Assembly: GCA_019454045.1 (NCBI GenBank)
Contig: SKCR01034788.1
Coordinates: 34,010 to 98,009, forward strand
Length of the DNA stretch: 64,000 nucleotides
Direction: 5' to 3'
Source: Zanthoxylum bungeanum
Lineage: Eukaryota; Streptophyta; Magnoliopsida; Sapindales; Rutaceae
Numbering within the stretch: position 1 is the first letter of the stretch; each line of letters opens with the position of its first letter. Below the pieces are notes generated by a model that was not told the origin of the DNA, ran no database searches, and worked only from the letters and a program-made list of their open reading frames with translations. The position numbers and the translations under genes are program-made. Below are positions 13,712-25,778 of the stretch, in pieces.

Positions 13712-13723
13712 TGATATCAGAGC
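13712..13723 (+). other. Primer-binding site after LTR G
   Basis: TGATATCAGAGC, one mismatch from the usual TGGTATCAGAGC, four bases after the LTR end. Confidence 0.8.
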
Positions 13724-13933
13724 CAGTCTGATCCTACATCCATTGTATTTGTCAAGCTTGATATATGATATTTAATACATTTTTATTTTTTCCACATGCA
13801 TGTGAAATTAATTTGATTAATTTCAGATTGTTTGACAATAGGAAAATCCCCGTTAAATAAGGCATTAAAGTAACTAGTATTAGGAATACTTGTTTCTTGC
13901 TCCGTTTTGTCAGTACGGATGCGAAATTTTTAT

Positions 13934-15480
13934 TGATGCTGTAGTTGTATCGTGCCAAAGCTGTGGAGTTATGGCTGATGGTAGTTCATTTGCGTCGGTA
14001 GAACTTATATGATAAGAGATAAATTCAAGTGAAAGTGGAAATAATTAACGTGCCAAAACTGTCAGGACTACATCGGTAGCTTGAATTTATCACTGACAAG
14101 TGAAGCCTTGATACACCTCTTGTGAACGTGCCAAAGCTGTCACAACAAGAAACGGTCAGGACCAAAATCAGGAGTCACAGTGAGTGTGATTGACAATGAG
14201 TTGTCTACCTGTGAATATACGTAGGCGAGAACGTGCCAAAACTATGAATCAAAATATATTCACGGGGTCCACTTCCCATTATGGAATTCGATTTATTTAT
14301 TGAATTCTCATTTTCCTTTGGGGATTACTGTATTACGTAAAATACTAGGAGACACTGTTGGGTTAAAAATCCATAATTAAGGCAATGTGTAATATTATGA
14401 AAATTGTCTTTTATGTTTTACTTATTCCATAGTGTTGATAGAATTAAACTTTTAATCCACTACATGCATATTTTATATATATATTTTCTGACTTCCCTTA
14501 TAGTTGTAGTTTTCTAGAATAGGTTCTAGATTTTGAGTAGGCTTGGATATTGTTAGATTAATCTAAACCATCGGGAACTGTTGAGAGGCTTGGATATTAG
14601 CTTAAGGAAATTAGGAGATTTTGAGGTAATCTTCAATATTCTTAAACTTAAAAAGTTTTTTTTCTTGTTCCTGAGTATGTAGAATAGTTCTTGGGTTACT
14701 TTTTTTTTCTTGGATTTTGGGGCTTTTTGATTTGGAGGATGGATTGAGAGGCTAGATGCATGTGTGAAGTAAGATTGAGTAATATTAATGTAATATTAGT
14801 TCAAATTTGTCATTTGATGACTTGTTGCCATTCTAGAGTTTTATGACCATTCTTATAACTCCTAGAATATCCCAGCCTACTCTTAATCTAGAACCTATTC
14901 TAAAAATCTGCAACCATAAGTGAAGTCAGAAAACATATATAAAATATGCATGAAGTGGATTAAAAGTTTAATTCTATCTACTTAATAGAATAATGAAAAC
15001 ATAAGCGGTAATTTTCATAATATTACACACTGCCTTAGTTATGGATTTTTAACCCAGCAGTGCCTCCCACTACTTTATGTAATACTGTAATCCCCAACGA
15101 ATAATGAGAATTCAATAATTAAATCGAATTCCATAATGGGAAGTGGACCCCATGAATATATTTCGACTCACATCTTTGGCATGTTCTCGCCTACGTATAT
15201 TCATAGGTAGATAACTCATTCCCAATCACACTCACTATGACGCCTGATTTTGGTCAAAACTGTTTCTCGTTGTGACAGCTTTGGCACGTTCACAGGAGGC
15301 GTACCAAGACTTCACTTGTCATTGACAAACTCAAACTACTAATGTAGTCTTTACAGCTTTGGCACGTTCAGGAATCCACTTTCACTTGAATTTGTCTCTT
15401 ATCATATAAGTTATACCGGTGCAAATGAACTAACATCAGCCATAACTACACAGTTTTGGCACGATACAACTACAACATCA
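13934..15480. repeat. Large imperfect palindrome (arms about 620 bp)
   Basis: Arm 1 is about 13934-14555 on plus and arm 2 about 14868-15480 as its reverse complement, with some substitutions and small indels; the spacer of about 310 bp holds T-rich sequence and nothing gene-like. Each arm carries leader-like sequence with four CGTGCCAAARCTGT-like motifs, then a purine tract and TGYTGGGTTAAAAATCC, a possible LTR start (14355 on plus, about 15060 on minus). The two arms therefore converge like the 3' ends of two elements facing each other. No coding frame. Confidence 0.85.
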
Positions 15481-16783
15481 GGAAAATATTAATAAGTGGT
15501 AAACACACATGTAAAGCAAACGCACATATGTCTCAAGTAGTATAAAAATATCGATCCCACGAGGGCTTAATTTCTACTATTATTATTAATTATTGATTCT
15601 ATTTATTTACAGGTATCTAATTAGGGTGAGAAGGGAATGATTGCTGATTGGTTGGTTGAATGTGGATTTGCTAAATAAATAAACAAATAAAAATATAAAA
15701 TAAAACAAAGGAAATTAATAATAAAGAAATTAAACATCTAGGGTTGTGATTCCACACAATATTATTCTAATGATGAAATTATTCTCTTATATATGCGTAA
15801 TAAATAAGTTTGTTAACCTGGAACATGAAGATATATAAAAGCCTCTGTCGATGCTCAGATGTAAACACCCAAAATAACCCAATTAACTATATGTCTATAT
15901 TAACCAAGTTATCCGAATTCATTAAGTTCAAGTTCCAATTGTGGCTACCCACGCCCAACAGGTATATATCTATCCTGGAAGGAAATCTCTTTAAGTGAAA
16001 TTTACCCTAAGGTGAGATCGTGAGCTATTGAGTCTAAGGCTGAAACCTAAAATCCCTTTGTCAAGTTCACTTTAAGTTTACCAAATCAATCTTATTAGTG
16101 GCCAGTTAATAAGAAGCATTAAGATTAAGATTCAATAAATAAACCAAAACATCACACATTATATAAAGAAAATCAATTATTAAACTTGTGAATATTGTGC
16201 TTCATCACTTCCCTGGATTAAAAATAAAATGATGGGTTTAAGGGATCCACCTTTAATATTTCAAATGTAGAAATCTCACTTTATTATAATATAGAAATTG
16301 TCAGTGTTACCCAATTAAGTCAAACCATCCATAAAGGCGGTGTTATTTGTTTATAAACCAGCCATATAGGCGGTAATCATCTGTCACCTAAAGACCGACC
16401 ATATACGCGGTGTCGCACTATGTCAAATAAATTAAACCAGCCATGTAGGTGGTACAATATTAATCCATATTATTAGATTACAATTTCAATATTATAAATT
16501 AAGTGTGATTAATCTACCTTATCATATTAAAGATTTCACCCTTTTCCCCAGCAGAAATTAACTATAAAACGTAAAAGAAAGTAAAAACACACAAACTATT
16601 ATTACTAAAAATAAAAATACATAATTAAAATACAGAAAATAAATACACAAGATACAATCCTCAAGTTCCTTATTAGAAACCTCAAGGAAAGTATGAAATT
16701 TACAAATGAAACTGCTTGGTATATATAGGTAAAATTTTACCTCCACCAATTTCTCCACAAAACATGGCACCAAACATGGCACC
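15481..16783. other. Host retroelement, piece 1, non-coding
   Basis: AT-rich non-coding DNA into which copy B inserted at 16784. It includes a CGATCCCACGAGGG block near 15552 of a type common in plant gypsy non-coding regions. Four copies of an 18-bp motif lie at 16324-16453, and a CATGGCACCA pair at its right end. After removal of copies B and C it joins on to 25457-25778 and 38093-40893. Lineage is not assigned; the gypsy link is inference. Confidence 0.55.
16324..16453. repeat. Four dispersed copies of ACCAGCCATATAGGCGGT
   Basis: Imperfect 18-bp copies at 16324-16341, 16357-16374, 16394-16411 and 16436-16453, spaced 33, 37 and 42 bases. The spacers are AT-rich and unrelated to each other, so this is a reiterated motif rather than a plain tandem array. 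Confidence 0.85.
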
Positions 16784-18854
16784 TGTTGGACAATTATGAC
16801 CCATAGCGTCACTATTTGTACATATCATGGTGTTGTTGTACAAATTAACTATGTGACAAAGGAGATTGCACTCTTATCATTTGTGATTAGATCACCAAGA
16901 TATATAAATGATAGGAGGTCCCTATGATTTTTTCCTAGATTGAGAATGATATGAGACAGTATCAGTCCACGAAGGATAAATCATTAAATATCCCTAGTCA
17001 GAGTATTATCGAGATTGGACATCGATAAATACGTAAAAGACTAGTATTACACTTGTGCGCGTTGTGAGGGCACAATGACATAGTTCTCATATATTTGGGT
17101 ATAGGATACTCATGCAAGTGTAATAGGAGGTTGTGTTTTACCGATGGTACGGGAAACAGCTTCGCTCTGGATAGACCCGCTCGGAATTCCATTGGTAGTA
17201 TGACTATGTCTCTATGGAAGTTCGAAATCAGGGTAAGTGTATTTGGTCTTAATCTGAGACTTGCACCGCTAATACTTGCGACAATTAATATACTTTGATT
17301 TTGGTCGTCTAGGGCTTTAACCGGTTTCTATGTACGCCTCTTCTGGGTATATCGAGAATCGTAGTGTGTTGGGTGTGATGTCAAGACAGATGCATCACTC
17401 CAGTCATAGTGGAGATGAAGGTCACCTAGGATACGGGACTGGTTCTCTTAAATGCTGCAGCTATCGGGATATTATGACAAAGTCATGTATATCCGATAAT
17501 AGAGACTAGTTACCAGACATCCGACATGTGCTTCGTACGGGGCAGACACAATTCCAGCCCCAGGCCTAGCACGTGATCATCTGAGACTGGATCGACATAC
17601 GCAATACTACGTATACTACGCCTGATATAGATCGTTTATTCCTGTAAGCATGTTTCTGGAGAATTGGGTAGGCATGGCGCTTTGCTAGAAGCCAACCTTG
17701 TCTTGTAAATCGGTAAAAACGTAGTACTAGGTACGTACATGTTCGGATAGTCCGATGACCGAATTTACTGCCAACATATTTGGGGATCTCATGGGTCGCT
17801 TCCCGAAGATTCACCGATGACGTATGACTCACACTTTATTAATCTGGGATTAATTATGATGAGAGAGAAAATTAATCTGGGATTAATTACGGAGATATTT
17901 TATCTGGGATAAAATATCCATTAAAGAGAGAGAACGATTAATTTGGAATTATTCGATAAAATTAATATATTCTATATATTAAACGAAATTGGATTTCGAC
18001 GCGGAATTTAAATTAGATTTTAATTCGGGCGCACGGGTTAATTTAGAATTACTTCGTTAGCGACGTGAATAGTAATTATGCTTGGCATGATTATTTAATT
18101 AAATTAGATTTAATTACGATGCAACGGAAAATTCGTTAATTTGGAATTAGCGAACCCGAGCCCGGGATTATTTGTGAGCGCATTCGCATTTCGAATTCGA
18201 GTGCGGCACGCAAGTCAAATCAAACGTCAAATCAAGCGTCAAATCATTAGTCACATCAAGCGTCAAATCAAATGTCACTTTGAGTGATGTGGCAAGTTGT
18301 CACTTGATTGAGTGATGTGAGTTGATGTAGTTGTTGGAATGGTTGTTGGCTTTGATTTGTTTGACTTTTTAAAGGCCAATATTTGGTAAATGTATTAATT
18401 GATTTTTGGAAAATCAATTAAAGTTATTAGATATACATTTTCCATTCAACCAACACACTCTCTCTTACTCACTTCCTCTCCCTCTCACGCCCAACATGGG
18501 CAGTTTCTTCTCCTTCACTGGTCTGACCGTGAGCAAAAGAGAAGTAAAGACTTGATTTTGTTGCTAAATCAAAGTGTTAGCACACTCTAGGAGACATACG
18601 AAGGTGATAGGGAAACCCACCCGCGAGCTTGGAATACCATTCGAAATCTTGGAGCTTGGATTCTTGAAGATTGAAGCCGAAAATGGGGACTCCAAATCAG
18701 CTCACTGCTGAATGCACTTGGAGGGCAGAGTTTATTTTTATTCTTCGTAGCATCCAATCCGTTCGATGTGAGTATGATTCCGCCATTCTCCTTTGTTGTA
18801 TTCACTTGTTTTCATTGATTGATAATGATCCTTGGACCTTAGAGGATTCCAACA
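16784..18854 (+). repeat. 5' LTR of copy B (2071 bp)
   Basis: From TGTTGGAC to TTCCAACA, followed by the primer-binding site. It contains the TTAATCTGGGATTAAT-type repeats (about 17838-17890) and, near the 3' end, a run of ACATCAAGCGTCAAATC-like short repeats (about 18220-18265), then a pyrimidine-rich stretch that could be transcribed leader. Frames inside it are interrupted. Confidence 0.93.
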
Positions 18855-18870
18855 ATGGTATCTTGAGCCA
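18855..18870 (+). other. Primer-binding site of copy B
   Basis: Begins ATGGTATC then diverges (TTGAGCC instead of AGAGC), a decayed version of the TGGTATCAGAGC site seen intact in copies A and C. Confidence 0.8.
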
Positions 18871-20950
18871 ATATTAAGCATGAAAATGATTTAGGGTTAA
18901 AAATTGGGTAAAATTGATTTTGAGCATGAATAATGAAATTGGATTATTTAATATGCTTAATTGATGTTTAATTGAATATTGATTGGATCAATTTCATGAA
19001 TTTATGTTTGGAACATTTTTCCCCAAAATGAGTTGGCTTGGCCGAAACTTGACTAGCCCTAAATGTCTTGGATTTTGATTTTTTGATCATTGGATGTGTT
19101 GGAAATCATTCGGGAATGTTGATTTTTGTCGATTGAGGATTTAATTGGATTGAAACCAAATCGGATATAAAATTCCCTAAATGTTGAGACTTTGAGCATG
19201 TATTGGGTTTGATTTTTTGTTAAATTGTGTTGGACATGATTTAATGATGAAGAGCATGATTAATTAGGCTAATTGGTGTTTTGGAAATGTTAATCGGGTA
19301 ATTAATTGTGTAATACACTTTGGTTAATTAAATATGAAATTTGGAATTTTTTGTGTTTAATTAATTGGGCTTTAAATTGGATTGGGCTTTAAATGTTGTA
19401 AATGGGCTTGTTGGGCTTGGTTGTACTAAGTTGGGTTTAGGCAAAATTGATTGGATCCAATTAGGCCCAAAACCGCCTCCATAAAGCCCAAATGCGACTA
19501 TTGGACCTTTAAAGTTTAATTGGGCCTAATGGGCCTAAATTGATTTCTGGGCTTATGGGGTAATTCCCGGATTGGGCTTTGGTTATTGGGTTTGACCCAA
19601 GTTGACCAAAAGTTCACGCCTTAAGAAATTAATTGAAAGCCCATTGGACTTTAATTGAATTGACGTTGGACGTTAATCGGGCTTTGAGACCCGTAACGAT
19701 TAAATTTGGAATTTAAGTCGTAAAAGGTTTATTAATAAAGTGTAGTATTTAATTTGGAATTAAATAGTGATTTAGTATTAAATAAAAATTGAATTGGATT
19801 TAATTATGCAGTTTAATTTAATTCGAGAATTCGTACTTTGAGTACTTATTAGCAAAACGAGTTTGACTCGCGCCAAATCAAATCATTGTTGAACATTGGA
19901 TGATCACTAATTATCAGATTAATTAATTTGATTAGATTGATTGATAGCATGCTTGTGTGAATACTTGGTTGCGATGCATGAATAATGTATATCGGATGGA
20001 TATTAGATGGGTGGGGCAATTTTAGAAATTGTTGTAATAAATTTGGAATTTATTAATTGGACCTGCGTGTCCAGCCTTATAACCTCCATACTCTTTGTAT
20101 TCTCTTCTCACCTATTCCCCTAAATGTAAATGAGGTTTCTTTAGAAGTGTAGTGTAACGGGTAGAAGTAATACATGTGCTAGCGGGAGAGAGAAATGAAG
20201 AGATTTGATCTAGGATCAATGTAAAGTATCCATCCGCATATCATTATTATTTATTTATACGCGCTTTATTATGTGTTTAGAATGCATGTTTAAGGGTGTA
20301 TGATGATGAGACCTTAACAAAGATAATAAATTGGTTGCCAATTTGCACGTGAAAAACCCTCAAACAATATTAAGCGTTTTTCCTTCCATTGAGTGATTCT
20401 TACTCAAGATCCGAGCCTGGCATTGGCTTGTTGGCCAAAGTCAAGGCCTTTGTCCGTCGAGGATGTGTTTGAATCACGAGAGCTTTGTTCCATATCGGTG
20501 TTTTGTCCAAGTTGTGGTTTGTTGGCCAAAGTCAAGACCACTTCTTGTCCATCGACATTGATTATGAAGCTTTCTATGGTCAATGGGTCGCGCTTAACTG
20601 GGATCACTAAGTTTGTTGTGCCAAAGCCAAGGCTTAGTTGATTAAGAGGAAAAAGGTTAGGCAATATATTGGATATATTGGCATATATAAGATATATGTT
20701 TCGGACTTGGATGTCCCCCTACTGGATCTAGGAATTGGATTGGATCCAATTGATCTTAGAGATCTACCTAGTTAATTATCATACAATTTGTTGGCCAAAG
20801 TCAAGATTGTATGATATTTAACGGGATCCTAGCCCGCTAGGAAACATGGTTTCCCGAGTACTCGACAGAGGGTTAGAGGCTCGCCGAAAAATAGTGGGAG
20901 GCAAGAATTGAATTTGCAATATTCGTTTAATTACTTGCCATACAGGCTCA
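18871..20950 (+). other. Leader of copy B, non-coding on the sense strand
   Basis: Two kilobases between primer site and gag. It is AT-rich with repeated GGGCTT and AATTAA words. An antisense frame of 86 codons lies at 20404-20664, the counterpart of that in copy A. The sense motif TTGTTGGCCAAAGTCAAG occurs at 20428, 20519 and 20788. No start codon with a gag-like product could be supported before about 21300. Confidence 0.6.
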
Positions 20951-21299
20951 ATCACAAATATCATTCATAAAATAAATTAAATGTTAGTTGGACTAATATT
21001 TAAACGTTGTTTTAATTAACAGTTGGACTGTATTCAAACGATTCATTTATAGTTGATTTTATAATTGGATTATAGTAATCAATATAATTGATTTTAATCT
21101 ATTAAAAGTATAGTTGATTATATAGTTGGACTATAGTAATCATTATTAAATAGTACATGAAATCGTTGATTAAATAGTTGGACTATTAGAATCAAGATAA
21201 AATTGAAAGATTAACATTTAAAACATAATCCTAGGGAAAATATATTTAAATGGTTTAATTTTCAAATTGGGAATAATTTCAGGATGGTCCTGGAAAATA

Positions 21300-24200
21300 A
21301 TAAGTTACTTTATTTGATAAAATAACATATTAGGCCCAAGCCCGGAGTTAATCAAATATTAGAGCATAATCTTTGGAAGATTTATGTGATGATAACTTAA
21401 GTGCTTAATCCATTAAGCTTGTCGCAGTAGACTCCTTAATTTCTTTGTCAGAACTAAAGGTTAGATCCTTAAAGTATGATAATGAAATTGAAGGATCTTC
21501 TTAGATCTATATTTAGATTTTAGAAGTACAATTGCAATAATAACTCTTGGAGAGTTAATGACTATTCTCAAGGAGACAAAGTCAAAGTTTGCAATTAGGC
21601 AAGTAGCGCAAGGCGCACCTTACTTCGATATTCTAGAAACCCGAGGCTTGGACAAAGGCTTCTAGAATGTGGAAAAGGGCAAAGGCAAAATCTTTATAAT
21701 CTTCTGGGAAGATAAATGACATATCCCAAAATGTCTGCTTAAATGTGGCAAACGGGATCGCGGAAGCGTGACTGTCGTTTGGACAAAGCAGACATGAAGG
21801 AATTGAAGACGAGCAAGGCTCGACTTCAAATATGTTTGTCATAATTATGTTCATTACTAGTATTGAAATTGAATTTTAAATACTTAGTGTGGTACATAAA
21901 ACATATGTATTGATGTTCAGAATCTGTTATGAACAGGATACTGACTTCAATTGAGATAAATCTGTGAATTGGAAACAGGACGAAAGTCGCTGTTTCAACC
22001 GTAGATACCTAAGTTTAGGAACTACCTTCGGGTGTGTACTTAAATTAGGAAACTGTTATAATGTGACTAGTTTGACTAGAAACATCATCTGTATATCAGT
22101 GTTTAACCCGCTGCAGGTGAACCTTTATATTCTAGAACACTAAAGTGTTTTATTATATAAAGATGATATTGAGATAAACACATTAGATGTGAATAAAAAA
22201 ATTTATATTTTGAATATAAATAAATCTCAAACATAAACATGACAAACAAATAGCTCAAACTGATTTGATCAGAAGAAACTGAATTGTGGCATTATTGTTT
22301 GGGACACAACTAAAAAAAGAATCGTATATCCACACTTTTGAAGAGTGGGTACTCGGACAGATTTGATTCCATTCAAATAAAGTCAACGAATCTAGTTTAT
22401 TGGGCAAAGTGCCTAAAACACTATTTACTTAGTAAAAGTACAAATGCCACAAATCTGTTAGCCCTAGTTCATAGTGAAGCAAGTGGGCCCATGTCTAGCT
22501 AGGCTAGAGGTGGATATGAATGTTTTGGGACCTTTATGGATGTGGCATTGCGTTATGGTTATGTTTTTCTTTTGAAACACAAATCGGAAACTTTTAAAGT
22601 TTCGACACGAAATCGACAAACAGACCGGCTAAAGTATTAAACTGTCACGGTAGTAAAGTATTCTTTCAAATGAGGACTCCTCCCGGAACACATCAGTTTG
22701 ACGGTGTGTCCGAAATGAGTAACCGGATTTTGTTGGACATGATAAGGTTAATCATGAGTCGCTCTGAGCTACCATTTCCTTCAACGGATAAGCATTAACA
22801 GTGCAGAACTTATTTAGAATAAGGTTCCATAAAAATCTGTTTGACAGATTACATATTAGATATGAACGGGAAAGAAACCAGGTTTCTCATTCCTGTAAAT
22901 TTGGGATGCTAGGCATATGTTTGGATGATACCAAACTAGAACCCAAATTGGATAAGTGCCGATTGTAGGTTATCCTAGGGAAACCATAAACATAGTACTT
23001 ATACATCTCACTAGAGAACAATGTAATTGTTGCTCGCTATGTGATTTTCCTAAGAGGAATACCGATATGCAGTGGTAAGTGGGAGGATAGTAAAACTCGA
23101 TGAAAATCAGGGTAATACTGTCCAAGGCACCGAATCTTAATGGAACATAAATAGTTCATCAAGGATGAAACTATTACCAATAATCTTCGAATACATAAGA
23201 ACCGCGTAAGTCGGAGAGAGTCAGAAAGTAACCTGGGGTATGGGTTTCTGATCTCACCTCATAAAGATGTTAACCTTTTGAGGTATACCAACTGACTACG
23301 TATTATGAAGTGATACAAGTTATCGAATCCCTATTATGGCAAAGTGCCATATAATCCGAAATGGATCCATGTATATCAACTATGTTTGGACACTAGTTGA
23401 TGTACCGCAAGGCATTGTGCCTACTGGTACTATATAAGTCTTCAAGGAAGACATACATAGAAGGCAACATACCAACGTACGAAGCTAGGCTTTTAGCGGA
23501 AATGTATCGTTATCAACATTGTGTTGATTACGATTCAACCTTTTACCTGTTGCCACGGTAATCCATTTGGATAAATGCTTGCTGAAGCTGCATGTTTCAT
23601 ATATGAAATATGCCAGCTTAATGGGAAAATTGCTTTCCTGAAAAGGAAACCTTTAGGAGAATTTTTATAACATCCTGTCGATTTTGTCGTACCAAAACTA
23701 GCAAACAAGGTTTGCGGGTTATTCGATCCATGTTTGGAATGAAGCAAACATAGGTTCTTGGAATTATCGTTTTGATGTAATCATAATAGTCTACGATTTA
23801 ATTCAAAACGAAATGATTCTTGTGTATATAAGAGGGTTAGGGGGAGCGCACTGACAATAATGTCCTATAAAAATAATGATAATATATGTCATTTCTTGGA
23901 AATGATATTCCCATAATAGCTATTGGTGAAAGCTTGGCTTTCGAGAAAACTCTCCGAGAACTCGTACATTGAAAAGTGTACGCGACCTGGTGTCTCATAC
24001 CCTTTGAGCATATAGATTCACAAATAGGCCAATGCTAGTGATAGTCACTGAATTGATATTAGAACATCCGTTAGTATCTTAGAAAACTAAGGATGTTGTC
24101 TTAATATGTGGAGAATGAGAACTTGAAGTGACTGGGATCACTACTGTAAGTTTCCTAAACCGATAAAATGACTATAAGTCGCAAATGGTACTACAAATTT

Positions 24201-24580
24201 GAATAACGGAACAGTGAGCTGGAAATCTTCCAAGCAAGATACTGTTACCGAATAAACAACAAATGCGGAATATTGCTGCAGTTGAGGCGACAATAGAAGC
24301 TTTTTGGGTCGATAATAAATCTAATTAGATTAGATATAGTTCTGTTAGCTGCTGAGCTAGGCGACAGTACAGGCTAAAGAATTAATGGTCTCATCAACGA
24401 TCCAAATATATACTTCGATATTCATTTGATTCGTTTGAATCATACATCGTGGCGATGTGATGATCGAATAAATCGCATCAGATGATAATCATGCAAATCC
24501 GCTGACGAAAGCATTCTCAGCAGTTTGAGCCAACCGTATATAGTTCGGGTGTAAGACACTCGAGTGACGGGCTATAGGCC
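21300..24580 (+). pseudogene. Copia gag-pol remnant of copy B
   Basis: Domains appear in copia order with many stops and frameshifts. About 21730-21800 is the gag zinc knuckle, damaged: KCGKR is readable but the histidine is lost. About 22467-22900 is integrase, with HSEASGPM where the family has HSD, so the first acidic residue is changed, then ARGGYECF and a TPPGT..FDGVSE block. About 23800-23915 is reverse transcriptase around KRVRGSALT. About 24205-24480 is RNase H, with GTVSWKSSKQDTVTE, a broken AQAKE block, RGDVMIE and NPLTKAF. The frame is broken too often to give a product. Gag and protease borders are uncertain. Confidence 0.82.
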
Positions 24581-24590
24581 AAGTGGGAGA
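24581..24590 (+). other. Polypurine tract of copy B
   Basis: AAGTGGGAGA, immediately before the 3' LTR (one T between tract and TG). Confidence 0.93.
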
Positions 24591-24591
24591 T

Positions 24592-25452
24592 TGTTGGACA
24601 TTATGACCCATAGCATCACTATTTGTACAGATCATGGTGTTTTTGTATAAATTAACTATGTGACAAAGGAGATTGCACTCTTCATCATTTGTGGTTAGAT
24701 CACCAAGATATATAAATGATAGGAGGTCCCTATGATTTGTTCCTGGATTGAGAATGATATGAGACATTATCAGTCCATGAAGGATAAATCATTAAATATC
24801 CATAGTTCGAGTGCGGTACGCAAGTCAAATCAAGCGTCAAATCATTAGTCACATCAAGCGTCAAATCAAATATCATTTTGAGTGATGTGACAAGTTGTCA
24901 CTTGATTGAGTGATGTGAGTTGATGTAGTTGTCGGAATGGTTGTTGGCTTTGATTTATTTGACTTTTAAAAGCCAAATATTTGGTAAATGTATTAATTGA
25001 TTTTTGGAAAATCAATTAAAGGTATTAGATATACATTTTCCATTCAACCAACACACTCTCTCTTACTCACTTCCTCTCCCTCTCACGCCCAACATGGGCA
25101 GTTTCTTCTTCCTTCATTGGTCTGACCGTGAGCAAAAGAGAAGTAAAGACTTGATTTTGTGTGCAAATCAAAGTGCTAGCACACTCTAGGAGACATACGA
25201 AGGTGATAGGAAACCCACCCGCGAGCTTGGAATACCATTCGAAAGCTTGGAGCTTGGATTCTTGAAGATTGAAGCCGAAAATGGGGACTCCAAATCAGCT
25301 CACTGCCGAATGCACTTGGAGGGCAGAGTTTATTTTTGTTCTTCGTAGCATCCAATCCGTTCGATGTGAGTATGATTCCGCCATTCTCCTTTGTTGTATT
25401 CACTTGTTTTCATTGCTTGATAATGATCCTTGGACCTTAAATAATTCCAACA
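24592..25452 (+). repeat. 3' LTR of copy B, internally deleted (861 bp)
   Basis: Bases 24592-24805 match the first 214 bases of the 5' LTR; from 24806 the sequence jumps to what is about 18196 in the 5' LTR and follows it to the end. About 1.2 kb is missing, including the TTAATCTGGGATTAAT repeat array. The matching parts are very similar by eye. Confidence 0.93.
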
Positions 25453-25456
25453 CACC

Positions 25457-25778
25457 AAATCATCCACCAAATATGCAAGCATATTTGGTGGAAGTTTGAC
25501 AATTGTAAATTGTCATTTTCTATTTTTTTTTTGATAATGACTTTAGTAATTACTCATAACATAATTCCAGATGTTTTATCAATTTCGGTCATGAACATTT
25601 CAGAATTCGAAATTATTATGAACGTCAAAGTAGTAGGTCTTTGAGTCTTCTTTAATCTCAAACTTGAATCACCTTAATCTGATATCGGAGTAGAACATTA
25701 TGGCTAAAATACGAAACTTATGCAAAACTGAAATTTCCGAAATTGTACTTCATTAGAACGCCACTTTAAGTTTCCAAC
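25457..25778. other. Host retroelement, piece 2, non-coding
   Basis: A 322-bp piece between copies B and C. It resembles sequence common in gypsy LTRs (GAACGTCAAAGTAGTAGGTC near 25620), but no end is visible. Its last five bases, CCAAC, are the left target duplication of copy C. Confidence 0.6.
25774..25778. repeat. Target-site duplication of copy C, left
   Basis: CCAAC, identical to 38088-38092 on the other side of the element. Confidence 0.93.

Larger units (their letters stand above)
16784..25452 (+). mobile_element. Ty1/copia LTR retrotransposon copy B, complete but decayed
   Basis: 8.67-kb plus-strand element: 5' LTR 16784-18854, primer site from 18855, leader, broken gag-pol, polypurine tract 24581-24590, 3' LTR 24592-25452. 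The ends are TGTTGGA and TCCAACA. A 4-bp CACC is repeated on both sides (16780-16783, 25453-25456); copia elements usually make 5 bp. The 3' LTR lacks about 1.2 kb of the LTR middle. It lies in the host element, 326 bp from copy C, which has the opposite orientation. Confidence 0.93.

Noticed and set aside
15055..15480. Separate non-autonomous element on minus
   Set aside because: It is the second arm of the palindrome; I could not define two LTRs around it.
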